A DNA stretch of 64,000 nucleotides, from positions 7,163,743-7,227,742 of the forward strand of contig NC_088778.1 in the NCBI RefSeq assembly GCF_954871325.1, written 5' to 3'. Every line of letters starts with the position of its first letter. Position 1 is the stretch's first letter. This stretch comes from Gordionus sp. m RMFG-2023. Lineage: Eukaryota > Nematomorpha > Gordioida > Chordodea > Parachordodidae. This document shows positions 1-10,835 of the stretch, piece after piece. A program made the position numbers and the translations under genes. Under the pieces are notes generated by a model, which was given only the letters and a program-made list of their open reading frames with translations, was not told where the DNA came from and did no database searches.

Positions 1-65
1 TTCTATCCGAATAAATTTAATTCTCGAGCTAAATAATGTTGAAATAGGCTTAAAAACTTTCTTAC

Positions 66-152
66 CAACTTCATAATCTCTTCATAATTAAGATCTTTCA
101 ATATTTTTGGATAAACAAAGGACCTCATCTCAGCTAAATTACTAATATCCAT
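66..152 (-). CDS. Possible first coding exon of a divergent gene
   Basis: On the minus strand an ATG at 152 opens 29 codons (beginning MDISNLAEMRSF) that end exactly at a good GTAAG donor at 65-61. If not spliced, the frame runs on to a stop near the window edge. The exon lies head to head with the glutathione peroxidase gene at 713. I do not recognise the protein, and no second exon is visible because the window ends. It could also be a chance short ORF. Confidence 0.3.
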
Positions 153-361
153 ATACGCAAATAATATTTTTTTTTGTTTAAAATTATATTTGATTATAAG
201 AAATAATATAATTTAAGTATTTTTATTATGATATTAAATTTTTAATAAAACGATTTCAATTTTTAATATTAAATACAAATACCAACAATATCACATTAAA
301 AAAATATTTTTTCACAAAAACAAATAAGAAAAACATTAAAAAGAATTGAGAAAAAAAATTT

Positions 362-452
362 AAATAGGTATATAATCACCCTTGAGAAGAGTGAATGCTT
401 TAAAAATTAAACCGCTTCTGACGTTGGTAAAATCTTCCATTGAAGTGCTCGA
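362..452 (-). mobile_element. 5'-truncated copy of the LINE-like 3' tail
   Basis: About 90 bases match the 3' end of the LINE-like element at 4085-4185. Both share the stretch GAGAAGAGTGAATGCTT and a following GGTAAAATC(C)TTCATTG block, in the same orientation. A piece limited to the 3' tail is what a 5'-truncated non-LTR insertion leaves. The 90-residue minus-strand ORF here is read through this tail and is not a host gene. Confidence 0.55.
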
Positions 453-712
453 ATAATGTAAAATAATTATAATTTTATCTTTTAAAATATTTATTATAAA
501 AGTAATAAAATAAATATAATTTTCGGCTAACTTAACAACATGCATTATATAAAAATTATATTCCTTATGTTTAATATATTTTACAACAGCTGATATTCTC
601 CATAGGCTAAATGACATTCGCAAAATTATCATAAAGTGCTAAGTCATTTTGTCATTCAGATATCATTTAAATTTATCAATTCATAATTCAAATTTTTCAA
701 TTCATAATTTAA

Positions 713-1391
713 ATGACTTCAGCTTGTAAAACACCAGATAGTATTTATGATTTTAAGGCCAGAACTATTGATGGAAAAGAGATTTCACTAGATATCTACA
801 AGTAATTTTTTAACTAATTTTTTTTTTATTGTTTGTTATTTCAGGGGTAAAGTTGTTCTGATAGTCAATGTGGCTTGTGAATGAGGTTCAACTGAAAAAA
901 ATTATAAACAATTAGAAGCTTTATATGAAAAGTATGAGTCGAATGGTTTAAGGATACTAGCGTTTCCATGCAATCAATTTGGAAATCAAGTAAACTATAA
1001 CTTTAAAATCGTCTCCTAATGCTTACTAAAACATTAGGAACCTGGTAGTGAAGCTGATATTAAAAAATTTGTTTCAAAATATCCTGTCAAATTTGATATG
1101 TTCTCAAAAATAGATGTAAATGGTGACAATTGTATACCATTATTTAAATTTTTGAAAAAAAATGAGTTAATTAAAGCAATCCTGATTGTCATCATATATT
1201 AATTTTGTTTTGTAGGGATATTTCATGGAATTTTGCTAAATTTTTAATTAATCGTCAAGGTAAGATTGTAAAAAGATATGGAACTAAAGAAGAACCATTT
1301 GTGAGCATATTACAAATGATATACATTTATATTAAAGTGATTTTAGACATTTGAAAATGACATAGTTCATTTATTAGATGAGAAACAATAA
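713..1391 (+). CDS. Selenocysteine glutathione peroxidase (GPX4/PHGPx type), 5 exons
   Basis: Reduces hydroperoxides, including lipid hydroperoxides, with thiols. Exons 713-801, 845-989, 1038-1165, 1216-1300 and 1347-1391 join in phase (2,0,2,0) through GT-AG introns of 43-50 bases and give 163 residues, the size of monomeric PHGPx. Family signatures are [51 protein letters not shown] and [10 protein letters not shown]. The residue at the peroxidatic position (43) is an in-frame TGA at 882-884, read as selenocysteine (ACE-U-GST). The other tetrad members, Gln in NQFG and Trp-Asn in SWNF, are present. The oligomerisation loop of GPX1-type enzymes is absent. A SECIS-like hairpin lies 42 bases after the TAA stop. 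The Cys two residues before the Sec is unusual, since Ser is usual there. The 13436 paralogue has the same introns but a Cys codon. TGA is a normal stop in neighbouring genes, so a genome-wide recoding is unlikely. Confidence 0.9.
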
Positions 1392-1423
1392 TTCTAATTT
1401 CAAATATCATCATTAATATAAAA

Positions 1424-1482
1424 GAAAACTCATGAAAGAATATTTTTTTAAATTTAATAAAATATTCTGGATTTCAATTTTC
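1424..1482 (+). promoter_or_regulatory. SECIS element (form I-like) in the GPX 3' UTR
   Basis: Directs selenocysteine insertion at the TGA at 882-884. A lower helix GAAAA (1424-1428) pairs with TTTTC (1478-1482). An internal loop follows (CTCA, 1429-1432; 1473-1477). The non-Watson-Crick quartet is TGAA (1433-1436, preceded by A) opposite GGAT (1469-1472), which gives the tandem G.A pairs. Helix II is a perfect 10-bp stem, 1437-1446 with 1459-1468. The 12-base apical loop (1447-1458) carries AAA at 1450-1452. Every part of the canonical SECIS layout is present at normal spacing. The pairing was done by eye. Confidence 0.8.
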
Positions 1483-1632
1483 AATTCATTTGAAATGTAT
1501 ATATTCTTTATATTATTAATGCTGTATATGATCATCATTATATTGTATCCATGAAATTTATTAATTTGAAAATTGTTACATATATAGTTTTTATTATAAT
1601 GATTTAGAATCTCAATAATTTTACTAGTATAG

Positions 1633-1638
1633 AATAAA
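1633..1638 (+). terminator. Candidate polyadenylation signal AATAAA
   Basis: AATAAA lies about 240 bases after the stop of the selenocysteine peroxidase gene and downstream of the SECIS. An earlier overlapping AATAAA-like run inside the SECIS loop would remove the element if used, so this one is favoured. In such AT-rich DNA the hexamer is frequent by chance. Confidence 0.35.
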
Positions 1639-1979
1639 TGTTATTGCAAAGGCAATTGAAAATATAAACATTTTGATAATTAAATAATATGTGTTATAAA
1701 GTTTACTTGTTGAGTTAATTTAGAAATTTGACAAAATTAACCTAATTTTGCTCAATTTATATATTAAAATTTGATATTTTTGACTAGATCTACAAAAATA
1801 CAAATCGAATAATTGTATTAATCGTATTTGATTCAAAATTCTGAATCGAATAATGAAATTATTCGTATTTGTTTAAATTTAATAATTCATTATTTGTATT
1901 CGTACGAATAATAAAATGATTATTCAATTCGATTTGTTGAATATTAGATTCAATTCAAAAATTTTATTTAACTGTAAAT

Positions 1980-3301
1980 CAGAGACCTGCAGGCCCGGCC
2001 CTATACCCAGGTTGGGCCATTTTTTAAATATACTCGGGCCGGGCCTAAAAAATTTTTTTTTAAATATATCCGGGCCGGGCCGGCTAAGATTGTTAAACCC
2101 GGGCCGGGCCTTAATATTTTTTATAAAAATTTTTACATTATGAGTTAATGGTTATAATATTGGGTGATGGTTAACACATCACAGATCGATCTAATTATTA
2201 ATTTCCTGAAAATTTATTCAAAGTATTAATATATTTTTTTATAATTCATAAATTTTTACAACATATTTTACCAAAACAATCAAATAAAGGAATATCTTAT
2301 ATAAGCCCCAATATTCAAGTATTAATAATATATTTTTTATAATTCATATCTAAATTTTAAGAATATTTACCAAAACAATCAAATAATGGAATATCATGGA
2401 ACAAAATACTAATTATATAATTAATAAAATTAAAAATAATATTTATTCTTTTAGAAATACAAATAATAATTTAAAATCTGAAATATGGGTTAAATTTAAC
2501 ATCATCATAGATGAAAATAAAAAAAACATTGGCTACGTACAATGTAAGAATTGTTCAAGTATATTATCTTATAATTATAAACATGGTACATCACATCTAA
2601 AATGACATAAATCTGTTGGTAAATCCATAAAAATTAATAAATTTTTTTTACACCTGAAAAACCAACCTATAAATGTAATATAAGATATTTAAAAATTATA
2701 AAATAAATTATATTAATATTGTGCAATTAGATTATATTTTCAAAATACTATTTGCATTTTTTTAAATAGCGATTTATTTTTATTTTATAAATTAAATAGT
2801 AAATTAAATACAATATATTATATTTTCAAAATATTTTCCATTTTTATAAATTAATTTTTTTTATTTTTTTTAAATGCAATATAAAATATAGTATATGCTC
2901 AAAATATTATTACCATTTTTATGAATATTAGTTTTATTTTTATAAATGCAAAAAATATAGTATATGCTCAAAATATCCATTTTTATAAATAACAGTTTTA
3001 TAATTTTTATAAATTCAATATAATATTCTCAAAATATTAGCTTTTTTCATGTATTTTTTAAATAATAAGCGATAATACTCGCTGAAAAATATGGTAAAAT
3101 ACCTCATAGGTGAATTTTTGTATATACCAGGTCGAATATAATTTTAAAAAATTCCGAGCCGGGCTGAAATTTTTAAATCCGGGCCGGGCCTTAAATCTTT
3201 AAATCCGGGCCGGGCCGTAAAAAATTTTTTTAAAAAATATCCGATCTGGGCCTAAAAAATTTAAAGCCGGGCCGTGCAAATGGTGCCTCTGCAGGTCTCT
3301 G
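1980..3301 (+). mobile_element. hAT element with BED-finger ORF, terminal inverted repeats and 8-base TSD
   Basis: Ends are the perfect 13-base inverted repeat CAGAGACCTGCAG (1980-1992 and 3289-3301). The flanks are an 8-base duplication, CTGTAAAT (1972-1979) versus CCGTAAAT (3302-3309), with one mismatch, which is the hAT hallmark. Both subterminal zones carry several CGGGCCGGGCC-type blocks in DNA that is otherwise nearly all A and T; such arrays usually bind the transposase. The only ORF (2396-2605) encodes a BED zinc finger, and the catalytic domain is missing, so this is a deleted, non-autonomous copy. Confidence 0.85.
2396..2605 (+). pseudogene. BED-type zinc finger remnant of a hAT transposase
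   Basis: The 69-residue ORF reads SEIWVKFN, then VQCKNCSSIL, then GTSHLK, followed after a TGA by HKS. This is the BED finger order: aromatic W..F, CxxC, and GTSxLxxH. The TGA falls where BED fingers often have Trp, so it looks like a TGG-to-TGA change. In hAT proteins this finger is N-terminal and binds the element ends. No catalytic core follows. Confidence 0.75.
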
Positions 3302-3309
3302 CCGTAAAT

Positions 3310-4084
3310 TAATAAAGATAGCATATTAAATTTATTTTGTGAAATTTAACTATGGGTACAAATTTTATTAGTAAGATAATATAGAAGCATACATATATAG
3401 TAAATTTATATAAAATGTAGAAAAATCAATATAATATTCATATCATGTAAAAGACAAGTATACCAACAACAAAGTTTTTGCAAAAAGTCAAATTTATGAT
3501 TTCTCCATCATTATTCAGGAGAAATATCTGGTTCGCCTGTCATTCTTGACGGGATAGCTACTAGTTATTTATAATTGTATATGTGTTATAAATTACATAT
3601 AAGAATAAACACTTTCTTCGTCCATCATAAAACAATTTTTGGAAGTTAATTTTGTATTATGAATTATTCGAATAAAAACATCCGTTAACAACATTTAGAA
3701 ATAACTAGGAAATTTTATTAAATAATATATGATTATTTTTCGAAATTTATTAATATAAATTATTTTAATCGAATAATTCGATCGAATAATATATTTTCCT
3801 TATTCTATAATAGGTATATTTTTGACATTTATTAAGTTAAATATAAAAATTTTATGAGAATTAGAGTGCTTTAAATAAATAAAAACTATCTTAAACACTA
3901 TATTTCTATAATAATATTATTATTTTATTTTGTTAAATCATAGTTTTATTTAAGTAACAAATTTTTCATTTACGAATTATAATTAAAAAAATATATATAT
4001 AAAATCTAATGATATATAAAAAATGAATTAAAAAATATGTATGTATAAGTGAGAAATGGGATAAAAAAAATCTATAAAATGTTT
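3310..4084. other. AT-rich stretch without gene
   Basis: No coding signal seen. At 3640-3810 it holds TTCGAATAAT-type palindromic words also found at 1800-1960, 14950-15340, 21120-21220, 35790-35900 and 53820-53900. These look like remains of a dispersed AT-rich repeat. Confidence 0.4.
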
Positions 4085-6335
4085 AAAAAATGGGTACAAA
4101 TCACCCTAGAGAAGAGTGAATGCTTAAAAAATTGGATCGGCAGATTTCCGACGAAGGTAAAATCCTTCATTGGGGTTCCCTGAGATCTGCCTCATTTTTT
4201 TCCTTTAGTTTTGATGAAATTGAGAACATCACTTCCGAATATGCGTAGGGTATTGATAAAGATAGGGATAAACACGGTATTAATGAGGCCAGCATATTTG
4301 TTTTTTTTAGGATTTCGGCCTTTTCGATAGCAAAAAATGAGAGGTTGGACTTGGCGGCAAAATCAACACAGGTATAGTCCCAGGCTAGGGGAAGACCATT
4401 AGTCTAGGGAATGAGAGATATGCCATCAGGGCGTTTTCGTTTGAGAGGCCCACTGGTTCGAGGGTGGATGGGATATAAACTTTTTAAGAGCAGCTAGGAG
4501 TATGTTGTTAATAGATTTATGGCGCGGTTGTCGTCCATGGGAGAACTTGCAGTGCAAAGGATGGTAAGCTTTCGATTCGATGGGATGGCCACAGTCGATG
4601 CAAATGGAGGGAATCATGGCATTACATCCAAGGCGGAGGGCTATGGAAATCCTAGCTGTTCTTCAGAAAAGAGGAGGCCAAGGTCTGAACTGGGGATGGT
4701 TTCGAGCCATTCGTAACCTGAGCCTGCATATAATATTAAATTATTGGGATTGTCCTCAAAGGGCCTGTTCGAAATAAGGTATTCAACGGAACGGGCTATC
4801 AGAGGAGCATTCTAATCTTTCTGAATGCTGGAAGCCGGACGACAAAGGGTGGGTGAGCAGTTGCTGTCCCAGATGGTGAAGTGAACTGTAAGAGGTCAGT
4901 GTCTGAAGGAGTGGATCCATTGTCGATAATAGATTTTGCAGCAAGACGAGATGAGATAAAGGCTGAGAGCTAAAGTTGTATCGGGGATCGGATACCAATA
5001 CCACCAGACTTGCCGGGAAAGTGGCCTGAAGCCAAGATGAATTGGGAAATTTAAGGTTTAGCATGTTTTCAAGAAGACCCTTAATTTAGGTTTCATGAGA
5101 AACTAGCAAGTCACAGCATTTAAAGATCGGAGAGGATCTCAGGGCGGAAAGGATTTTAGGTATGTTTAAATAATTTTTTATTAAAAAAAAGATTGATGGG
5201 CTGGGAGGTAATTAAATAATGTATTTAATTTGGATAAATTGTTGAGGGATTTGTTTAAATGTCTCGATGGATTTTTCACCTCCCATAGGTGATCCAAGAT
5301 GAGTCATCTCGTCAATGTTGATGACGTGATATGCCATGTCTGAAGGGATAGAACTGGGATTTAGGAAGCAAATCTCACATTTGGGGAGGTTAAGAGATAG
5401 TCCAGTTATATGAGAGAGATTCTCAATGATGAGGGGAATGGACATGATTGAGGAGAGGTTGCCCCGAGAGAATGCCGTCATCAAGATACCAGGAATTTAA
5501 AGTAAGGTTAGATTTAGAATGAATTTCCTAATCTTGTGGATCCCGATACAAAAGAAGGCTGGGCCTCAGGGGTCACCTTGCTGAATTCCCTCCTAAGATA
5601 CGATTATGTTATAATTGTATTTTAAAAAGGAATGACTCGACTAGCTGTGGAGGATGTATGTAGAGTATTCGGGGTATTGGTTGCAAAATAGAGGAACGAA
5701 GTGTTGGGTTTTATAGTATTAAATGTATTGTTGAAATCCAGTTTAAGGACCACGTCATCAGGTATACAGTTAGCTATAGTTAAACGAGCAAGGTGAGCGG
5801 AAATTTCAGAGCCTCCAGGAACACCAAATCCAATTTAAAGTGGCGACAAGAATGAAGAAGGGGATTCCTTTATTCGTGAAGCGATGATCTTAGAAACGGT
5901 CCTGGCGAATACCTTTATCCTTTTTTTGAGAGCTATAAGGCGGACATCAAAGAGAATAGGAATGATAGGTGATGGGAGGGGTCCATTAAGAATTATATTT
6001 AGTAACCTAGTAAGGTTCTGTAAAAGAGCTCTACAAGAAATGTTGGGTTTTAAAATTTCTTGTATGAAGATAGCACGAATGCCATCAAGACTACAGCAGA
6101 GTCTTTTTTAAAAGATATTACGGCTTTGATTGTCTTATCAATACTGATTTCGGGGGCTGTATGATCGATTTGGCTTGAGAAGGCAAATTCTGAATCACAT
6201 ATAGAGTGTTTTAGAAGCAGAGCTTCTAAGGTAGACTCATTGTTAGGAGCTAAGGAGTCTTCGGCGGTCATAGCCCGGAGGACTGAGTTTATATTAAGGC
6301 TGTTTATTTTTTTATTAAAAAATATTTCTAAAATG
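4085..6335 (-). mobile_element. Decayed LINE-like (non-LTR) reverse transcriptase element
   Basis: Reading down the minus strand, reverse transcriptase blocks appear in the right order but in changing frames. A leader (TAEDSLAPNNESTLEALLLK) is at 6290-6200, followed by VPGGSEISAHLARL near 5800 and motif A VLKLDFNNTFN near 5750-5719. GIQQGDP-GPAFF lies near 5590-5560 with a TGA where Leu is expected. The catalytic WYLDDGILS is near 5494-5465, and ITGLSLNLPKCEI near 5420-5380. The C-terminal part has a knuckle-like CxxC...HPLHCKFSHGRQPRH (about 4590-4505) and LPLAWDYTCVDFAAKSN (about 4400-4350). Several stops and frame changes make it dead. It is higher in GC than its surroundings. The end at 4085-4185 recurs at 362-452. 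I recognise the domain arrangement but not the clade name. Confidence 0.85.
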
Positions 6336-7133
6336 TGCAAAAAATATTTAATAACAAGGTGTTTTGTTTACTACCAAAAATTGTTTACATCATAAAATCA
6401 TATGATAATGCATTAAATTTATGCAGAACATAGAATTTCTTATTTTCTTAATAACAAATAATATAGAAATTCAACAATTAATATATTTTTGAGTAAATGA
6501 AATTATTTTGTATAAGTGCCACCAATACAATTTAAAATCATCTAGGTGCTCCAGAGTAAAACACAAGGTCAAATAATCTGTTCAGACATCATATATCGTA
6601 CGCGTGATATCACGTAAGTGATGCTTAATTCATTACAAAACTAGAGCATAGCTGCATAATCTGCCATGTATCTTGTAAGCACAAGTAGCCGGTGAGGATA
6701 CTTATGGATATTAGAAAATTTAATCAACCACAAAAATTTCTATTTAATTTATACTATGACAGATATCCAAATAGACAGAATTTGCTGAATGAGTGCCCTT
6801 GGAGAAATATTAGAAGAAGCTGAACCAGATAAATTATCTACCCCCTGTAGAAAATTATCGGCTATGAGCCTGCGTAAGATTGCGGGATTTTGCATTAGTT
6901 ATAAATGAGGCTATTCATAACGCAAGTATATATAAAATATAAAAATAGTTTGGTTACGCATAAGAAAAATGTTTAAGAGTAAATCGAATATAAGAAAACA
7001 ATAAGAAATTCATAATTTAAGTTAGGCTGCGTACAAAATATTTTAAAAAAAACCTCATTATTTATAAATTTTGTTAATTAATAACAAAACATTTTGAACA
7101 CAGCCAAGTTTTATAAAAATTAAAATAAAAAAA
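6336..7133. other. Gene-free stretch with one small ORF
   Basis: Mostly AT-rich DNA. An ORF from the ATG at 6789 runs 39 codons (MSALGEILEEAEPDKL...) and has less biased composition than its surroundings, but I recognise no family and see no convincing splice partners. Confidence 0.3.
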
Positions 7134-7732
7134 GCATAATCAAAAACTAGAATAAAATACGAAAAATAACATACTTTAATATTACTAGTTTTTTCATATA
7201 ATTACCCAAATAATTGAATTTTTTTTAAATTTATTAATTTCGATTATTTTATAAATGACGAAAAATAATTTAGTGCTCTTATTTATTTATATTTTATAGA
7301 TTTTGGACACATTTTGAATAATATAAGTATAATAATAAGCTAAGTCATTAAAAAATTTAAGTTACTATCAAATATAAATTAAATAACCGAGATAAAATTT
7401 AATACAAGTAAAGATCTTCGGTAAATATATGTTGTTAAAGAAAACTAGATATTTAATTGTATAAAATTTTATTTCGATTATTCAATTTATATTTGATAGT
7501 AACTTAAATCCATTTTTAATGGCTTAGCTTATTATTATACTTATATTATTCAAAATGTGTCCAAAATCTATAAAATATAAATAAATAAGAGCACCAAAAC
7601 ATTTTTCGTCATTTATAAAAGAATCGAAATTAATAAATTTAAAAAAAATTCATTTATTTGGGTAAATTTTTGAAAATCTAGTAATATTAAAGTATGTTAT
7701 CTTTCGTATTTTATTCTAGTTTTTGGTTATGC
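7134..7732. repeat. Long palindromic (foldback/MITE-like) element
   Basis: The left arm (7134-7408) and right arm (7456-7732) are near-perfect reverse complements separated by about 47 bases. Outer ends read GCATAATCAAAAACTAGA and its complement. The arms share words such as TAAATAAATAAGAGCAC. No coding content. A second, more diverged copy of part of the right arm follows directly at 7736-7895 in direct orientation. This fits a foldback or MITE insertion followed by a local duplication. Confidence 0.75.
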
Positions 7733-7895
7733 ATTAAAGAAAACTAGATATTTACATGTATTAAATTTTAATTCGATTATACAATTTATATTTGATAGTA
7801 ACTTAAATCCTTAACGGGTAGGCTTAATATTATACTTATATTAAAAATAATTATTATTTAATCCAAAATCTAAAAAATATAAATAAATAAATTTT

Positions 7896-9049
7896 GAAGA
7901 AAAAATAACATAAACTATTTTTAATGTAAAAATTAAAGTGTGCTCTAGCTAGTTATGTTTCAAAGGTTACTTTTAACAACACTAATAAATATATTAAATT
8001 GTATACTTCAATAAATAATAATCTAGACTTATATATATGAGTCAGATTTTATATGAATTATCACACTCTGGGTTTAAGAAAATTAATTAATCAATTTTAA
8101 AATTACTGGGAATACTTTTTTTAAATAAATAATATAAAGTATGTAATTTGTAAATTTTTTTTAAAATACATTCTTTGTAAAATAATTTATAAAATGATGA
8201 AATACATTATAATTTGATTATCAAATTCCTTGTAAAACTTATTATATAGCTTATTGGATACTTATTTCGAATAAAGGAATAAATTTAATTAAGTATGATA
8301 ATTGTCGGATTAAAATAAATATAATTAAATATCAAATTCCATATATAATAAAATTCGAATGTATCAAGACTAAGAAAACTTAGAACATATATGTTTTAAT
8401 CAAACCCAAAATGGCTAAGAAATTAAAATCCCATTAAAAAATATTTCTCTAAGTCAGGAATGCCCATAACAGAATTTGGACGAAAAGTTTTTTAAAAATT
8501 TGAATTTTAGGTCCAACACTATTTATGGAATAAAGATAATATTTTACCAATTAACCAACTCCATATCTTGAGAAAACTATATTTACTTGGCGACAGTTCC
8601 CAATTCACAGTGTACAAAAAATAATTATACATTATTGGCTAGCGAAATAGTAAAATTATGGGTCTACTAATCTTTCACTATACTGAACAATTTTTTTTAA
8701 AATGAAATCGGCTTGAATTGAATTAAAGGTCACTCTAATGACATATAATATATTTGCTATAACCATATAACTAAATATAATGCTAACCTAAATAAGAATA
8801 TAACGTTGAATGAACCACACTGCCAATGATGATCAAACATATACATTAACAGCCAACATACGCATAATGGTGCAAAAAATCCCTAATTATTTATGCTAAT
8901 TATAAGGACATACATACAACCAACAATTAAAGAAAAAAAAATAAGAGGGGAAAAACAGGTTGAAAATGGTTTTATACGAGCAAATTCCTACAATCTTCGT
9001 TTAAACGGAACTACTTAAATATTGATAAACCAACTTCTATATTTTCAAA
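7896..9049. other. AT-rich stretch without recognisable gene
   Basis: No ORF, splice-linked coding pattern or repeat that I can name. Composition is uniform and AT-rich. Confidence 0.4.
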
Positions 9050-9210
9050 TTTTTGCAAGAAACAAGGGGTCAATATTTTTTATTTGTTTGTAGAATAATT
9101 ATAAATTTTTATTTAAGTATATGAGTGGTCGGAAAATAATTTTTACTTTTATTTCGGGATAAATGTATAAAAAATTAATTCCTATAAAGAAATAGGCCAA
9201 GCCATGGAAA
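9050..9210 (+). mobile_element. Relic of the GGGCC-rich hAT family
   Basis: The stretch TTTTTGCAAGAAACAAGG and the following CAATATTTTTTATT recur with few differences at 43153-43190, inside another relic. Both are followed some distance on by an ATTCCTATAA-like word. It is a short internal fragment without ends. Confidence 0.45.
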
Positions 9211-10140
9211 TACATTTGCACCAACTCCTTCGGGGGTTAATTCCTTTAGCGCTTTTGAAATATGTTTAAAACAAAAGAGTTATGCTTGATTCATCTCATG
9301 TCTATCAGGTTAGGTAAAATTTTAAAGGATTAAATTATAATGAGAGGAATCATCCAGCAATTATTTGACAAACTGCAGCTACCAATGTGCACACAAGGAT
9401 ACTTCCATGCTTAAACACCTTTGGGAAATAAGAGGAAAGTGAAAGAATGCTCAAAAAATATTAAGATTACATATCTATCATTAGTATAGCAAATTTTCCA
9501 TATATTTTATATATTGAATACAGATTTATTTGAAATGATTAATTTAATAAGTAATATTCTTCACATTAAATTCATATAAAATTGTTTAAAATTTAATAAT
9601 AATTTAATGAACTTCTCATAATTACATAAACTTGTGATAAATAACCAAAGGTCATTTAATTTTCTAAATCATTCATTTTGTTTTACAAAATCTATTTGGC
9701 ATTTTATATTTTTTAAAGGTATTTTGGATCCTAGGAGTGGATGATATATAAATAAAATTAATGATCTTTATAAGCATTTTTGAGGAATGCAAATATCATT
9801 CTAGTTAGTGAAGAACGATGGGTATATGTGACTTAGGAAGAGAAAAGCATTATAATAACAGTCAGGGGTATCACTAGCTTTTTACAACAGGGGGTAACCT
9901 AAAGGTGCTAATTTATATTTCAAAAGTTTCTGAAATTGGTGCTCTATATATAAATTATCTCGGTCTTCGCTCTAAAACCTCCTTTTGGAGAGCATTCGAC
10001 CAGCTTTCGCCTGATCTTCATCAGGTTTATGTCCATAGATTTATATCTTTCATTTTAATTATAATATCCAGGTATTCGCTAATCAAAAATATATAAAAGA
10101 AATCTACCTTCATGACCAATACATAAATGACTCCAACCTA
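9211..10140. other. Gene-free stretch with a moderately GC-rich hairpin block
   Basis: At 9955-10040 composition rises. On the minus strand it reads CCTGATGAAGATCAGG, itself a hairpin, then CGAAAGCTGGTCGAA and a CTCC-AAAA-GGAG hairpin. This looks like a conserved repeat end rather than a gene. The 63-codon ORF at 9905-10096 has no recognisable content. Confidence 0.35.
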
Positions 10141-10190
10141 AAAGCTTTTATCTTTTACGCCAACCTAAAAGCTTTTATCTTTTAAATTTT
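10139..10190 (+). repeat. Two-copy tandem repeat of about 25 bases
   Basis: The unit CCAACCTAAAAGCTTTTATC plus TTTTA occurs twice in a row, with AAAAGCTTTT as a small palindrome inside each. Confidence 0.7.
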
Positions 10191-10599
10191 TTATCAACAA
10201 AAAATATAATTTATTTTAACTAAGTTCAGTTTTTTTGCCTAATTCAAAAAACACTATTTTTTTGGTTAAGGCGAAAAAGAGGAAATTATAATTGAAATGA
10301 TTTAATGCGACAAGGAAATTAATATTTATTTAAATTATGCCATAATATTTCGTAAGAAAAAATATTAATGCATTTAAATGTGTCTTAATTACTTAAAATT
10401 GTGGGGGCTACTTTGTCAAATGAGTGGCGATAGTAATAAAGCCTCATATATTCATGAAAGTAATTGCACTTTCATGGTTCCATACAGCAATGATAACAAT
10501 ACTTTTTTTTTAAAAATTTAATATTTATTCAGTTTGTTTGTTTGTTTTAAATTGTTATATATAAGCGATATTTTTTTAAAAAAATTGTTTTATAAAATA

Positions 10600-10835
10600 A
10601 ATTATTATATCTCCTCCCAACCAAAAATGAAATAAAGAGAGAAAAAAAAATATTTATTATATTATTACTACATAACTATGCTCTTTCTCCTCGCCCATAT
10701 CGCTTAGCCCATTATAAAAAAATAGATGAATTATTATATCTCATCTAAAAATGGAACAAAGAGAATTAAAAAAAGTATTTATATTATTGCTAAGCTCTTT
10801 CGTCTCTCCTCCTATAAAAATAAATAGGGCAGGAT
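10600..10835 (+). repeat. Imperfect tandem duplication of about 120 bases
   Basis: Two successive blocks (about 10600-10725 and 10726-10835) share TTATTATATCTC, AAAAATG-AA-AAAGAGA and GCTCTTTC-TCTC in the same order. No coding content. Confidence 0.55.

Noticed and set aside
713-3301. Genome-wide reassignment of TGA to Trp, suggested by TGA at Trp-like places (2603, and about 11680-11810)
   Set aside because: Both TINAG-like genes, the kinase and the Cys peroxidase end naturally at TGA, and Trp is encoded by TGG in every conserved motif.
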